A stretch of 64,000 nucleotides of DNA from Micromonospora parathelypteridis (GCF_014201145.1 NZ_JACHDP010000001.1:868001-932000); one strand, 5' to 3'; positions 50,630 through 59,221 are shown, numbered from the stretch's first letter. Numbers and translations: made by a program. The notes: generated by a model not told the origin, from the letters alone.

Positions 50630-50666
50630 CCCCCGGCCGGCCCATGCAGGCGCCGGCCGGGGTTTT
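50630..50666 (+). terminator. GC-rich hairpin with U-tract on the strand opposite to the tRNAs
   Basis: Stem ccccggccggc (50631-50641) with gccggccgggg (50652-50662), ten-base loop, followed by TTTT at 50663-50666 on the plus strand. It could stop antisense transcription into the array; on the minus strand it would fold just ahead of tRNA-Pro. Confidence 0.5.
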
Positions 50667-50731
50667 ACCTATGCCATCCACTGTGGAGTTGAGAATCTGC
50701 GACGCCGCCGGCCGCAGCCGGGACGAAAAGC

Positions 50732-50803
50732 AGGGGCGGCAGGACTCGAACCTGCAACCTTCGGTTTTGGAGACCGGTGCTCTACCAGTTGAGCTACGCC
50801 CCT
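50732..50803 (-). tRNA. tRNA-Trp (CCA)
   Basis: Perfect acceptor AGGGGCG/CGCCCCT, loop CTCCAAA, T-loop TTCGAGT, G73. First tRNA of the array in the direction of transcription; one C-A mismatch at 27-43. Confidence 0.94.
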
Positions 50804-50823
50804 ATGAAGTTGTTGCCAGGTAA

Positions 50824-50862
50824 CGAAAAAGCCGCCCTATCCCTGTCGGGGTGGGCGGCTTC
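50824..50862 (-). terminator. Intrinsic terminator between the small upstream gene and the array
   Basis: Stem gccgccc/gggcggc with an inner ccc/ggg helix; read on the minus strand it is followed by TTTTT. It ends the transcript of the gene at 50879-51178 before the tRNAs begin, so the array needs its own promoter. Confidence 0.75.
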
Positions 50863-50878
50863 GCAGCTTGCGCTGGCG

Positions 50879-51178
50879 CTATTCGCGCCGCCACCCCGGC
50901 TTCCAGTTCTGCTCACTCACGCACAGATCGTGGGTTCGCCCAATCGAGGGCAGCACGCCACCGCTGCGCGGCATGAACCGCGTGGTTTCGGTGTAGGCGT
51001 ACTGCAACACGGGGAACTCCTTGGGTTGGTCGGGACGGCCTTGCTCATTCAAGGTAGGCGCTGTGCCGATCGGATGGCAATGGATATTCCGAGCTGCCTT
51101 CATGTGACTCGCAGCCGCGATGTGCCCATATTTCTGGACAGGGCGGGGGGCTTCGAGCAGCTCGTCCAGCTCGGCCAT
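50879..51178 (-). CDS. Small hypothetical protein at the head of the tRNA island
   Basis: 99 residues from ATG 51178 (MAELDELLEAPRPVQKYGHI...). No membrane segment and no family recognised; scattered His and Cys. Support comes from an intrinsic terminator right after the stop and from TAGCAT upstream as a possible -10 box. Coding status moderate. Confidence 0.45.
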   Translation of the reverse strand: MAELDELLEAPRPVQKYGHIAAASHMKAARNIHCHPIGTAPTLNEQGRPDQPKEFPVLQYAYTETTRFMPRSGGVLPSIGRTHDLCVSEQNWKPGWRRE

Positions 51179-51218
51179 CCGGGAACGGCATGCTACTGAA
51201 GCCGAGCGCGGGAGCGGA

Positions 51219-51488
51219 TCAACCCTCGACAGCGGGTCGGCTGCGCACCACCAGCTCGTCGATCTCCAACCGGCCGACGCGCAGCTCCCGCACGACCGCC
51301 CGGCGGATGACCAGCCGCCCAACGACCAGCACCCCGACGGCCACGGCGCCGACGGCCAGGGCCCCTACGGCGAGGGCGCCGAGCGACGCCGCCCCCGCAG
51401 CCTGCGCGCCTGTAGCCACCGCGCCCGTCGCCACCGCGCCGTTGGCGCGCGTCCTGGTCAACCGCATCAGGCGAACCTCTCGCTTCAT
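51219..51488 (-). CDS. Small repeat protein (ALAVG-type pentad repeats)
   Basis: 89 residues from ATG 51488. The middle consists of five-residue repeats (ALAVG ALAVG AVAVG VLVVG) flanked by GAVATGAVATGA and, after it, RLVIRRAVVRELRVGRLEID. The period suggests a solenoid, bactofilin- or pentapeptide-like, or a membrane-inserting segment with a charged beta tail. Function unknown. Confidence 0.65.
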   Translation of the reverse strand: MKREVRLMRLTRTRANGAVATGAVATGAQAAGAASLGALAVGALAVGAVAVGVLVVGRLVIRRAVVRELRVGRLEIDELVVRSRPAVEG

Positions 51489-51674
51489 GCCCCCATTGTC
51501 CGTGCACCGTCGGCCACCCGCGCCCCACAGATCCCGGATGTCACCCCACAGTTCCATCGTCGCCGGTACCGCCCGGCGTCATTCGCTGCATCCATGCGTC
51601 GAAGGCGCCGGCATTGGACGGCAAGTCTCGTCCCGGCGCGAACAGCGCCGGGACGAGCGCTCGGTTCACCACCG

Positions 51675-53096
51675 TCAGCGGCCGTATGTCTCCAACAGCC
51701 GCAGCCACACCTCGCTGACGGTCGGGTATGCCGGAACCGCATGCCACAAGCGGTCCAGCGGGACCTCTCCGACGATGGCGATCGTCGCGGCGTGGATCAG
51801 TTCCGCGACGTCCGGACCGGCGAGGGTGCAGCCGACGATCACCTTCCGGTCCTCGTCGACGACCATCCGGGCGTGCCCCTTGTAGCCATCCGCGTGCAGA
51901 GCGGACCCGGCCACGGCGCTCAGGTCGTAGTCCACGACTCGGATCCGCAGCCCAGCCGTTTCAGCGGCGGCCGCCGTCAGGCCCACCGAGGCGATTTCCG
52001 GGTCGGTGAAGACCACCTGCGGCACCGCACGCTCGTCAGCCGTCGCGACGTGCCGGCCCCACCGGGCGTCCTCGACCTTCTCACCCTTAGCCCGGGCCAC
52101 GATCACGTCGCCCACCGCCCGCGCCTGATACTTACCCTGATGGGTCAACAGCACCCGCCGGTTCACGTCACCCGCCGCATACAGCCACCCACCGCCGTCG
52201 ACGACGCGCAAGGTGTCGTCGACCGCCAGCCAAGCACCCGGCGCCAGGCCAACGCCGTCTAGGCCGATGTCCTGAGTGTTAGGTGTACGGCCGACTGCCA
52301 CCAGGACCTCGTCAGCCTCGACCCGCTCGCCGGAGGCGGTCTCGATGTGGACGGTTCCGCTGTCGTCGCGCTTGACGGATACGGCCTCCGCGCCGAGGCG
52401 TACCGACACACCGGCCTCGCGCAGCGAATCCGTGACCAGTTCACCGGCGAACGGCTCCACCGACGGCAACACACCGTCGCGAGCCAGCACCGTCACCGAG
52501 GACCCCAGGGCGGCGAACGCGGTCGCCATCTCGGCCGCCACCACGCCGCCACCGATGATCGCGAGCCGGCGGGGAACCGACCCGGCCGAAGCCGCCTCGC
52601 GGCTGGACCAGGGCGCCGCCTCACGTAGACCCGGGATATCCGGCAACAGAGCGCTACTGCCGGTCGCGACGACCACCGCGTGCCGCGCGGTCAGCCTCGT
52701 CGTGACACCGTCGACGCCGGTCACCTCGACAACCCGGGGGGAACTGATCCGCCCCTGACCACGGTGCAGCGCGATGCCAGCCGAATCCAGCCACGAAACC
52801 TGCCCGTCGTCCTGCCAATGCGACGCGAAGGAGTCCCGCCGACCCAGCACCGCAACCGCGTCCAGGTCTCCCGTCACCGCCTCACGCGCACCCGGCAATT
52901 GGCGAGCCGCCCGCAACGCGGACGCGCTGCGCAGCAACGCCTTGGTTGGCATACAGGCCCAGTACGAGCACTCGCCACCAACCAACTCCCGCTCGACGAT
53001 CGCGGCGGTCAGCCCACCCTGCACGACCCGGTCGGCAACGTTCTCCCCGACCGGACCCGCACCGATCACGACGACGTCGTACTCGACGGCGGTCAT
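51675..53096 (-). CDS. FAD-dependent disulfide oxidoreductase (mercuric reductase/Lpd-like)
   Basis: 473 residues. FAD motif YDVVVIGAGPVGENVADRV, redox-active disulfide GGECSYWACMPTKALLR, NAD(P) motif RLAIIGGGVVAAEMATAFA, second FAD motif WLYAAGDVN, dimerisation domain with HAATIAIVGEVPLDRLWHAV. The CSYWAC spacing marks the group of class I reductases of unknown substrate. Follows the DUF308 gene by two bases, in a TetR-controlled operon. Confidence 0.94.
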   Translation of the reverse strand: MTAVEYDVVVIGAGPVGENVADRVVQGGLTAAIVERELVGGECSYWACMPTKALLRSASALRAARQLPGAREAVTGDLDAVAVLGRRDSFASHWQDDGQVSWLDSAGIALHRGQGRISSPRVVEVTGVDGVTTRLTARHAVVVATGSSALLPDIPGLREAAPWSSREAASAGSVPRRLAIIGGGVVAAEMATAFAALGSSVTVLARDGVLPSVEPFAGELVTDSLREAGVSVRLGAEAVSVKRDDSGTVHIETASGERVEADEVLVAVGRTPNTQDIGLDGVGLAPGAWLAVDDTLRVVDGGGWLYAAGDVNRRVLLTHQGKYQARAVGDVIVARAKGEKVEDARWGRHVATADERAVPQVVFTDPEIASVGLTAAAAETAGLRIRVVDYDLSAVAGSALHADGYKGHARMVVDEDRKVIVGCTLAGPDVAELIHAATIAIVGEVPLDRLWHAVPAYPTVSEVWLRLLETYGR

Positions 53097-53098
53097 GT

Positions 53099-53659
53099 TC
53101 AGTTGCCCTTAGCGGCACGGCCGAGGCGGATAGCCGCGATGAGGAAGAAGATGGCGCCGGGAATGGCGTAACCGGCCGCGTTGGTCAGCGACGGGTGATC
53201 CGCAGAGGCTCCGACGATGAAGGACCCGCCAGCCAGCACCGAGATGCCGCCGCTGATGATCATCGGCCACTGGCCGCCCATCTTCCGACGGGTGACACCG
53301 ACGATCAACTGGACCAGACCGGCGACGACCGCCCAGGCACCCCACACCCGCAGGACAGCGGGAACACCGGACGCGCCGGCGACACCCACGCCGACCGCCG
53401 TGACCAGGCTCACCGCGATGTTCACGTACAGCAGGGTCGGCGAGCCGGTGGTCCGCGACGCACGAAGGTCGTAGACGGCGGCGCCCACGTCGAACAGCGG
53501 GTAGAGCACGAACAGCGTCACCGCGAGCGGGCCGATCTCCTTGGCGGTAGCGATCGTCACGAGTGCCCACACGATGGCGAACGCGAAGCGGACGAAGTAC
53601 AGCCGCCGCAGTGCGGACGCAGTCTGGGAGATGCCGGGCAAAGCAGCAATGGTGGTCAC
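53099..53659 (-). CDS. DUF308/HdeD-like membrane protein
   Basis: 186 residues with about six membrane segments (VRFAFAIVWALVTI, AVTLFVLYPLFDVGAAVY, WGAWAVVAGLVQLIVGVTRR, SGGISVLAGGSFIVGAS). First gene of the operon with the flavin reductase; preceded by GAAAGGG and two TetR operators. Confidence 0.85.
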   Translation of the reverse strand: MTTIAALPGISQTASALRRLYFVRFAFAIVWALVTIATAKEIGPLAVTLFVLYPLFDVGAAVYDLRASRTTGSPTLLYVNIAVSLVTAVGVGVAGASGVPAVLRVWGAWAVVAGLVQLIVGVTRRKMGGQWPMIISGGISVLAGGSFIVGASADHPSLTNAAGYAIPGAIFFLIAAIRLGRAAKGN

Positions 53660-53687
53660 GGGTGACCCTTTCAGCGGAGGGGTAGAG

Positions 53688-53764
53688 AGACCGAACGTTC
53701 TGTCTTCCCGAGCATGACAGACTCAACCCGTACCGTCAAGACCGAACGTTCTATCCGCTAAGAT
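53688..53764. promoter_or_regulatory. Two TetR operators between DUF308 and tetR, with leaderless tetR promoter
   Basis: Site 1 AGACCGAACGTTCTGTCT (53688-53705) and site 2 AGACCGAACGTTCTATC (53739-53755) share a 14-base core and the palindrome GAACGTTC, 51 bases apart. Site 2 lies just before TAAGAT (53759-53764), six bases ahead of the tetR ATG. The arrangement predicts repression of both divergent transcripts. Confidence 0.85.
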
Positions 53765-53770
53765 GGCGAC

Positions 53771-54379
53771 ATGACGCCCACCGCACCCGGTGCCCGGCCC
53801 TCCGAGGCGCGCCACCGGCTCCTCACCACGGCAACCAGGATCTTCTACTCGGAGGGCATCCACTCCGTCGGCGTCGACCGGATCATCGCCGAGGCGAAGG
53901 TGACCCGGGCGACCTTCTACCGGCACTTCCCGAGCAAGGACGATCTCATCCTCGCCTACCTGCGTGAAGTCCATCAGATGGAACGCGGCACGATCGACGC
54001 GGCCATCGCCACCGACTCATCGCCGGCCGGTTCACTCCTGGCCATTGCCGGCTCCATCGCTCAGAACATCCAGTCCCCCGGGTTCCGTGGATGCGCCTTT
54101 CTGAACGCTGCGGCGGAGTATCCCGACACGGAACATCCCGTGCGTCAGGAGATCATCGCCCACCGGCAATGGTTCCTGGACACGCTCAGCATGCTGATGG
54201 CACAGGTTCACCAGGAAACGGCGGACCCTGCCGCACGCCATTTCGTCATGCTCCGCGACGGCGCCATGGCAGCCGGATGCCTTTTCGACCCCGCGTTGGT
54301 GTCCGAGACCTTCCTCCGCGGCGTCGAGGGCCTTCTTCTGATCAATGCCGAGCGCCAGTCGACCGAATCCGCCGGCTAG
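53771..54379 (+). CDS. TetR-family repressor
   Basis: 202 residues. HTH: RHRLLTTATRIFYSEGIHSV, GVDRIIAEAKVTRATFYRHF, PSKDDLILAYL. Ligand domain with GFRGCAFLNAAAEYPDTEHP, typical of the group sensing reactive or lipophilic compounds. ATG at the predicted transcription start. Regulates itself and the DUF308/flavin reductase operon (from operator positions). Confidence 0.94.
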   Translation: MTPTAPGARPSEARHRLLTTATRIFYSEGIHSVGVDRIIAEAKVTRATFYRHFPSKDDLILAYLREVHQMERGTIDAAIATDSSPAGSLLAIAGSIAQNIQSPGFRGCAFLNAAAEYPDTEHPVRQEIIAHRQWFLDTLSMLMAQVHQETADPAARHFVMLRDGAMAAGCLFDPALVSETFLRGVEGLLLINAERQSTESAG

Positions 54380-54542
54380 CACTACAGCAGCCCGAGTGAC
54401 GCCGCGTTACGCGGCGAGGCGGGCGATCACGGCGATCGGTCGGTCTGCATCTGCTTCGATCGTGGTGGCGTTCGACACGAAGATCCGCATGGGCGCCCGA
54501 GTCGCATGTCCACGTGGTCGCAGGTCCGCCTTTGCCGTGCGG

Positions 54543-55778
54543 TCACGCCTCGGAGTCGCGAACGTCGGATGCCTCCCGCGCGATCGGCGAGGAGGAAACC
54601 TCCAGCGGCCGTCCCCGGCTGCGCAACGCGTCGAGGAGCGCGACCAGGGTCAGCACCCCGGCCACCACGCTCAGCCCGACCATCGGCGCCCACCGCGCCA
54701 ACAGCGGCGTGAACAGCAACAGGACTACCAAGCCGATCACCCGGGACCGGGACAGCCGACCGAAGATCTCATACTCCAGCCGTATACGAGCGACGAGAAA
54801 CAACGCCGGCCCGCCCACCACGAACAGGAGCCAACTGGGCCGCGGTTGCCCGAACGGATGATCGATCACCAGCTCGTAGCCGACCGCCGTGGCGAGCACG
54901 CTGAGCACGATCAGCAGATGCGTCCGTTCCGACGCCGTACCCAGCCGACCGGGCATCACCGCCCGATCCAACGCATCGCTCAGCAGCAGACCGGCGCGGT
55001 GGAAGTAGATCCGCCAGAGCAGCGCGCTGGTGGCGAACGCGACCGTGAAGGCGGCTGCTCGCTCGGCGGAATAGTCCGCGCCGCTGAAAACCACGCCGAG
55101 GACCAGAATCGACTCACCGAGTGCGATGAGAAACATCTGCTGGTAACGGTCGGCGAGGTGAGTCCCCGCGATCCGCCAGTGGGACACCTTCGAGACCCCG
55201 AGCCACGGCAACGGCCAGCCCAGGCCCCAGGCGAGATAGTCGACGGCGAGGGCGGCGGCCCACAGCGGCAGGCGAAGTCGGTCCGGACCCAATGCGCCGG
55301 CCAGCCACAGCGGCGCGCTCACCACAGCCCACCCGGCAAGCCGGAACGGCACCAACCGCCGCGGGTGGCCACGCAGCGCGGCGGCGATCACCAGCGGCCG
55401 CACCACCATCACCATCAAGTACGCGGCCGCAAACGGCAGCGCCCGCTCCTCCATCGCGCGCGGCAGCGTCACCGCCATGATCAGGCCGGCGAACATGGTG
55501 CCGACCACGACGGCCTGGATGATCGGCTGCTCTGGTTCGTAGCGACTGGTGATCCAGGCGGTGTGCGACCAGATCAGCCAGAGCGCCAGAAAGAGCAGCA
55601 GGGTACGACCAACCCCGACGACGAGCGCCCAGCCAGTGTCATTACCCAGGTCGGCGAATCGTTGCGAGACCCGAGTGAGAGCCACCACGAAGGCCAGATC
55701 GAAGAACAGCTCCAGGAACGTCGCGCGACCTGAACTGGTGGGAGGACGCAGCAGTTCGGCACCCCGCCCCGCCGCCAT
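54543..55778 (-). CDS. Low temperature requirement protein A (LtrA) family
   Basis: 411 residues, about ten membrane helices. Signature motifs TFLELFFDLAFVVALTRVSQ, DRYQQMFLIALGESILVLG, and WRIYFHRAG. LtrA proteins are polytopic proteins of unknown activity, first linked to cold growth in Listeria. Single gene. Confidence 0.92.
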   Translation of the reverse strand: MAAGRGAELLRPPTSSGRATFLELFFDLAFVVALTRVSQRFADLGNDTGWALVVGVGRTLLLFLALWLIWSHTAWITSRYEPEQPIIQAVVVGTMFAGLIMAVTLPRAMEERALPFAAAYLMVMVVRPLVIAAALRGHPRRLVPFRLAGWAVVSAPLWLAGALGPDRLRLPLWAAALAVDYLAWGLGWPLPWLGVSKVSHWRIAGTHLADRYQQMFLIALGESILVLGVVFSGADYSAERAAAFTVAFATSALLWRIYFHRAGLLLSDALDRAVMPGRLGTASERTHLLIVLSVLATAVGYELVIDHPFGQPRPSWLLFVVGGPALFLVARIRLEYEIFGRLSRSRVIGLVVLLLFTPLLARWAPMVGLSVVAGVLTLVALLDALRSRGRPLEVSSSPIAREASDVRDSEA

Positions 55779-55978
55779 CGCCCGCCCCCGTCCGCCCCTT
55801 GCTGCACCAACGAGCCGCCGCCAAAGGAGTTGCGCCAGCTCTCATCCCCCGCAGTGACGCGAAGACAGGTTGAATCGGCGGCGCCGGGGCACTGCATCGG
55901 CCCTCGAATCAGCCCCGAGCATGTCCGCTGATCATGCTGCCGTACCGGGAAACACCAAGATCCCCGTCAGGGTCAAGC
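55779..55978. other. Intergenic region, nothing recognised
   Basis: 200 bases between LtrA and the AraC gene, both on the minus strand; must hold the LtrA promoter. No clear hairpin. Confidence 0.35.
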
Positions 55979-56878
55979 TCAGGGCAGCGCAGTGACAAGT
56001 TCTGCTGACGGAGTGCGGAGTTGGGTGTCCTTGCTGGGCGGTGTGCCGAACATGCGGCGGTATTCGCGGCTGAACTGGGAGGGGCTGTCGTAGCCGACGC
56101 TGAGGCCCACACCGGTGATGTCTGAGGGGCGGCTGGCGAACAGGAGCCGGGCTTCCTGCAGGCGGATGCGTTTTTGGAACTGGATGGGGCTCATCCCTGT
56201 GACGGTCTGGAAGTTGCGGTGGAACGCGGAAACGCTCATACCGGCGATGTCCGCCAGGTGCTCCACGCGGAAGGCGGTGGCGTAGTTCTCCCGGATCTGA
56301 CGCACGGCGCGGTTGATGTGGGCCAGTCCGCTGTCGGCGAGACCGAGCTGACGGATGGCGACTCCCTGCTCGCCGCGCAGGAGATGCCAGAGGATTTCCC
56401 GCTTGACCATGGGCGCGAGGATCTTGCGGTCTGCGGGCTGCTCCAGCAGCCGCAGCAGGCGCACGATGGCGTCCAGCAGTGGAGGCGGGGCCGTGGAGAC
56501 GGCAATGCCGGGTGATGCGGTGCGTGGGGTGGCCGGCAGGTCTCGGGGGTCGGCTTCCAGGAGGAGTTCGGCAAGGGCTGAGGGGGCGAGAGTCATGCCG
56601 AAGCCGAGGGTGGGCTGCCCGGTGTCCAGGACATGGCCGGTGACGGGGAGGTCGGCGGAGGCGATCAGGTACTCGCCGGGCCCATACTCGTAGAGGCGCT
56701 CGCCCAGGGCGAGGCGTTTGCCGCCCTGGGCGATGACTGCGAGCACGGTCCCGGACATCCCGGCCGCCGAAGTATTCGGATGAGTGAACCTGCATACCTG
56801 GATGCCGTCGATCGCCGTGCTCATGTCGGGCCGCGCGTGCCGGTTAAGAAGCTCCCGCATTTCGTCCAAGGCAGGCAT
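55979..56878 (-). CDS. AraC-family regulator (AraC_N type)
   Basis: 299 residues. N-terminal AraC_N domain (VCRFTHPNTSAAGMSGTVLA, GGKRLALGERLYEYGPGEYL) and C-terminal double HTH (VEHLADIAGMSVSAFHRNFQ, ITGVGLSVGYDSPSQFSREY). Members of this group typically activate a neighbouring oxidoreductase gene. The SDR gene lies 62 bases upstream on the same strand. Confidence 0.94.
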   Translation of the reverse strand: MPALDEMRELLNRHARPDMSTAIDGIQVCRFTHPNTSAAGMSGTVLAVIAQGGKRLALGERLYEYGPGEYLIASADLPVTGHVLDTGQPTLGFGMTLAPSALAELLLEADPRDLPATPRTASPGIAVSTAPPPLLDAIVRLLRLLEQPADRKILAPMVKREILWHLLRGEQGVAIRQLGLADSGLAHINRAVRQIRENYATAFRVEHLADIAGMSVSAFHRNFQTVTGMSPIQFQKRIRLQEARLLFASRPSDITGVGLSVGYDSPSQFSREYRRMFGTPPSKDTQLRTPSAELVTALP

Positions 56879-56939
56879 GAACCCATTCTTGCACGAATCT
56901 CCACACGTGGCCGCTGGCCGGGCGGGATCGGGCAGGCAT

Positions 56940-57698
56940 TCAGAGGTTCTGGCCTCCGGAGACTTCGATGTCCTGGGCGGTGATCCACCGGCCTTCCTCG
57001 GAGACCAACATGGCGATGACCATGCCGATGTCGTCGGGCTCGCCGACGCGGCCGAGAGTGAAGGTCTTCGCCAGTTCCGGGATGATCTCCGGGTTCTTGC
57101 TGAATGCGTCGTCGGCGAAACGGGTGACGGTGGCTCCCGGTGCGACCGAGTTCACGCGGATGCCGCGGGGACCGAACTCCTTGGCCATGTAGCGGGTGAG
57201 CACCGCCACGGCGCCCTTGAGAGCCGCGTAGACGGAGTATCCCGGCGCCGTCACCTGGGGCAGCGTGGCGTTGCTGGTCAGGTTGACGATGGCGCCGCCG
57301 TCGGAGAGGAGCGGCAGCAGGGCCTGGGTGAGGAAGAAGGGCCCCTTGAACAGGCCGTCCGTGAGCCGGTCGAACTCCTCCTCGCGGGCGTCCTCGATCA
57401 TCGCCATACCGGCGAATCCGGCGTTGTTGACCAGGTGGTCGAAGGAATGCCGCTGGAAGGTCTCGCGCAGCACCTCGGTAACGGTCTCCCGGAAGATGGT
57501 GAATCCCGCCGTGTCGCCGAGATCCAGGTGCAGCGCCACGGCAGTGCCGCCCTGCTGCTCGATCCGCGCGACGGTGTCCTTGGCGCCCTGTTCGTTGGAG
57601 CTGTAGGTCAAGATGACGCCGGTACCGCGCCGGGCGATCTGCAGGGCGGCGCTCTGGCCGATGCCGGAGCTTGCACCGGTGACGACGGCTACCTTCAT
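56940..57698 (-). CDS. Short-chain dehydrogenase/reductase
   Basis: 252 residues. TGASSGIGQS cofactor loop, LVNNAGFAGMAM, catalytic Ser-Tyr-Lys in IVNLTSNATLP...YSVYAALKGAV (Tyr and Lys present), RVNSVAPGATVT. Classical SDR; substrate unknown. ATG 57698 with AGGAGG nine bases upstream. Likely target of the adjacent AraC regulator. Confidence 0.94.
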   Translation of the reverse strand: MKVAVVTGASSGIGQSAALQIARRGTGVILTYSSNEQGAKDTVARIEQQGGTAVALHLDLGDTAGFTIFRETVTEVLRETFQRHSFDHLVNNAGFAGMAMIEDAREEEFDRLTDGLFKGPFFLTQALLPLLSDGGAIVNLTSNATLPQVTAPGYSVYAALKGAVAVLTRYMAKEFGPRGIRVNSVAPGATVTRFADDAFSKNPEIIPELAKTFTLGRVGEPDDIGMVIAMLVSEEGRWITAQDIEVSGGQNL

Positions 57699-57790
57699 GG
57701 TGTGTGCCTCCTGGGCCTGAGGATTCGTCGGAATCCGTGGGATGTGTGTCTCTTCCAGGAGACCGCTGTGCCGGGTCCGCGAAAAGAATG

Positions 57791-57819
57791 ATCCTCTTCG
57801 CCTCTTGCCCAATCCTCTT
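57791..57819. promoter_or_regulatory. 21-bp-spaced direct repeats upstream of the SDR gene
   Basis: ATCCTCTT occurs at 57791-57798 and 57812-57819, exactly 21 bases apart (two helix turns), in the same orientation, 93 bases upstream of the SDR start in a less GC-rich patch. Direct repeats with this spacing are the usual binding site of AraC-type activators. Confidence 0.6.
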
Positions 57820-57982
57820 GGATGAACGGGGGCAGGAGGCCGCGTCAGCCGTCCCCCCGTCACTGCCTGCCCGTGGGCAGGATCGTGCAAGGATCCGCCA
57901 GGATGCCCCTAGCAGCCTTCCCGGCGTGACGGTTGACTTGCCCAAAAGCCATTTCCGTGAGGCACGAGTGAGGCAGCCGACC

Positions 57983-58444
57983 ATGACCGAAACCGCGGAC
58001 AGAAGCTACGACGTGGCCGCGGTCAGGCGCGCTCTGGCCATCGGCCCGGGCTCTCCGCGCGAGGCACGCACCATCGACATCACCACCCTGGGCCGGCGCA
58101 CCGGTCGCCCGAGGCGCATCGAAATCTGGTTCCACCATGTCGACGGCCGCTGGTACCTCAGCGGGATGCCGGTGCCTCGAAGCTGGCACGCCAACCTGTC
58201 GGCACACCCGCACTTCACCTTCCACCTCAAGAACGGCATCCACGCGGACCTGCCGGCCACGGCAGTGCCGGTCAAGGATTCCGCGGTGCGCCATCGCGTA
58301 CTGTCTGCGGTAGTCGCCCTGCAGGACCAGCCCGGCTTGCGCATGCGCGTCACCCAACGCCAGCGCCTGGAAGACTGGCTCGAGCACAGCCCGCTGATCG
58401 AGATCGTTTTCGACGACGAACGGCTGCGCCCGCCGCTGAGCTGA
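57983..58444 (+). CDS. DUF385/deazaflavin-dependent nitroreductase-fold protein
   Basis: 153 residues. TIDITTLGRRTGRPRRIEIW, WYLSGMPVPRSWHANLSAHP and FTFHLKN are characteristic of the F420/FMN split-barrel (Ddn-like, PF04075) family. Probably an F420H2-dependent reductase or a binding protein. ATG 57983; no strong ribosome site, GTG 57968 possible. Confidence 0.88.
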   Translation: MTETADRSYDVAAVRRALAIGPGSPREARTIDITTLGRRTGRPRRIEIWFHHVDGRWYLSGMPVPRSWHANLSAHPHFTFHLKNGIHADLPATAVPVKDSAVRHRVLSAVVALQDQPGLRMRVTQRQRLEDWLEHSPLIEIVFDDERLRPPLS

Positions 58445-59221
58445 CCACCTGGGCGGCGTGGAGCGGCAGTTTGCGCGAGCATGGCCACGGCCCTGGCCGC
58501 CTCGTCGGCCGCCCTCTCCCTGCAGCTGGGACCGGCGCGCGTCAGAGTCTGGGTGCACGCCGGCGCCGGATTCGGACGGCCGCTTCACATAACCGAGCGT
58601 CCTCTCTCGCCAGGCCGGTTACTACGTCCCCACGGCGGTCGACTTCGGACCGATTGTGAGGTGAACCTCGGTGAAGGCCAAGGCAGTGGCACTCAGGATT
58701 GCGGTTACCGTCATGACGGCCGCGAGCGGCTCAGTAATGTTGGCCGGGCCGGTAGCGGCAGCGGGTACGTGCAGCAAGCACTGCTGCTGCGGCAGTTCCA
58801 ACTCAACGTCGGTCCGAAGTGCAGCGGCTCGTCCAGCCGGGCCGTGAACGGCGGGTTCTCGGTGGCGATGGCCTGTAGTTCGCCGACGGCCTTCCTCGAA
58901 GCCTTCGGCGCCAACCTCTCCGACGCCGCCGGCGAAGCGCGGCTTTTGGAAGCGCTGGATCCGAGGAGGGGTTGCACTTACACCTCGCTCCGCCAGGTGT
59001 CCAGCGGCCATCAGGTGGTGGACATTGCAGCTCGCCGACGGTCTTCTTCAGTGGGACCGGGGCAACCATGACCGGCGCGGCACAAAACGCCCGCCTCGCC
59101 TCCGGCGTTGGCTGATCCTCAACCAGCGTGGTGACCGGGTGCGGGGCTCTGCCCGCTGCCCGTCGGTCTCGACACGATCGCCCGTGAGTCACCGCCATGC
59201 GTCTGTCGTCGGTGCATGCCG
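58445..59221. other. 777-base region without an intact gene
   Basis: Open frames exist on both strands but have inconsistent composition and no domain I recognise; a minus-strand stretch near 58640-58720 (VMTVTAILSATALAFTEVHL) looks like a protein fragment. Probably debris of decayed genes, in line with the adjoining DedA remnant. Confidence 0.5.

Noticed and set aside
45646..50803. Prophage or integrative element carrying the tRNAs
   Set aside because: No integrase, portal, terminase, capsid or conjugation genes are near, and no direct repeats marking att sites were seen.
58481..59071. 196-residue plus-strand frame
   Set aside because: Low-complexity Ser/Arg/Gly text without motif, in a region of gene debris.
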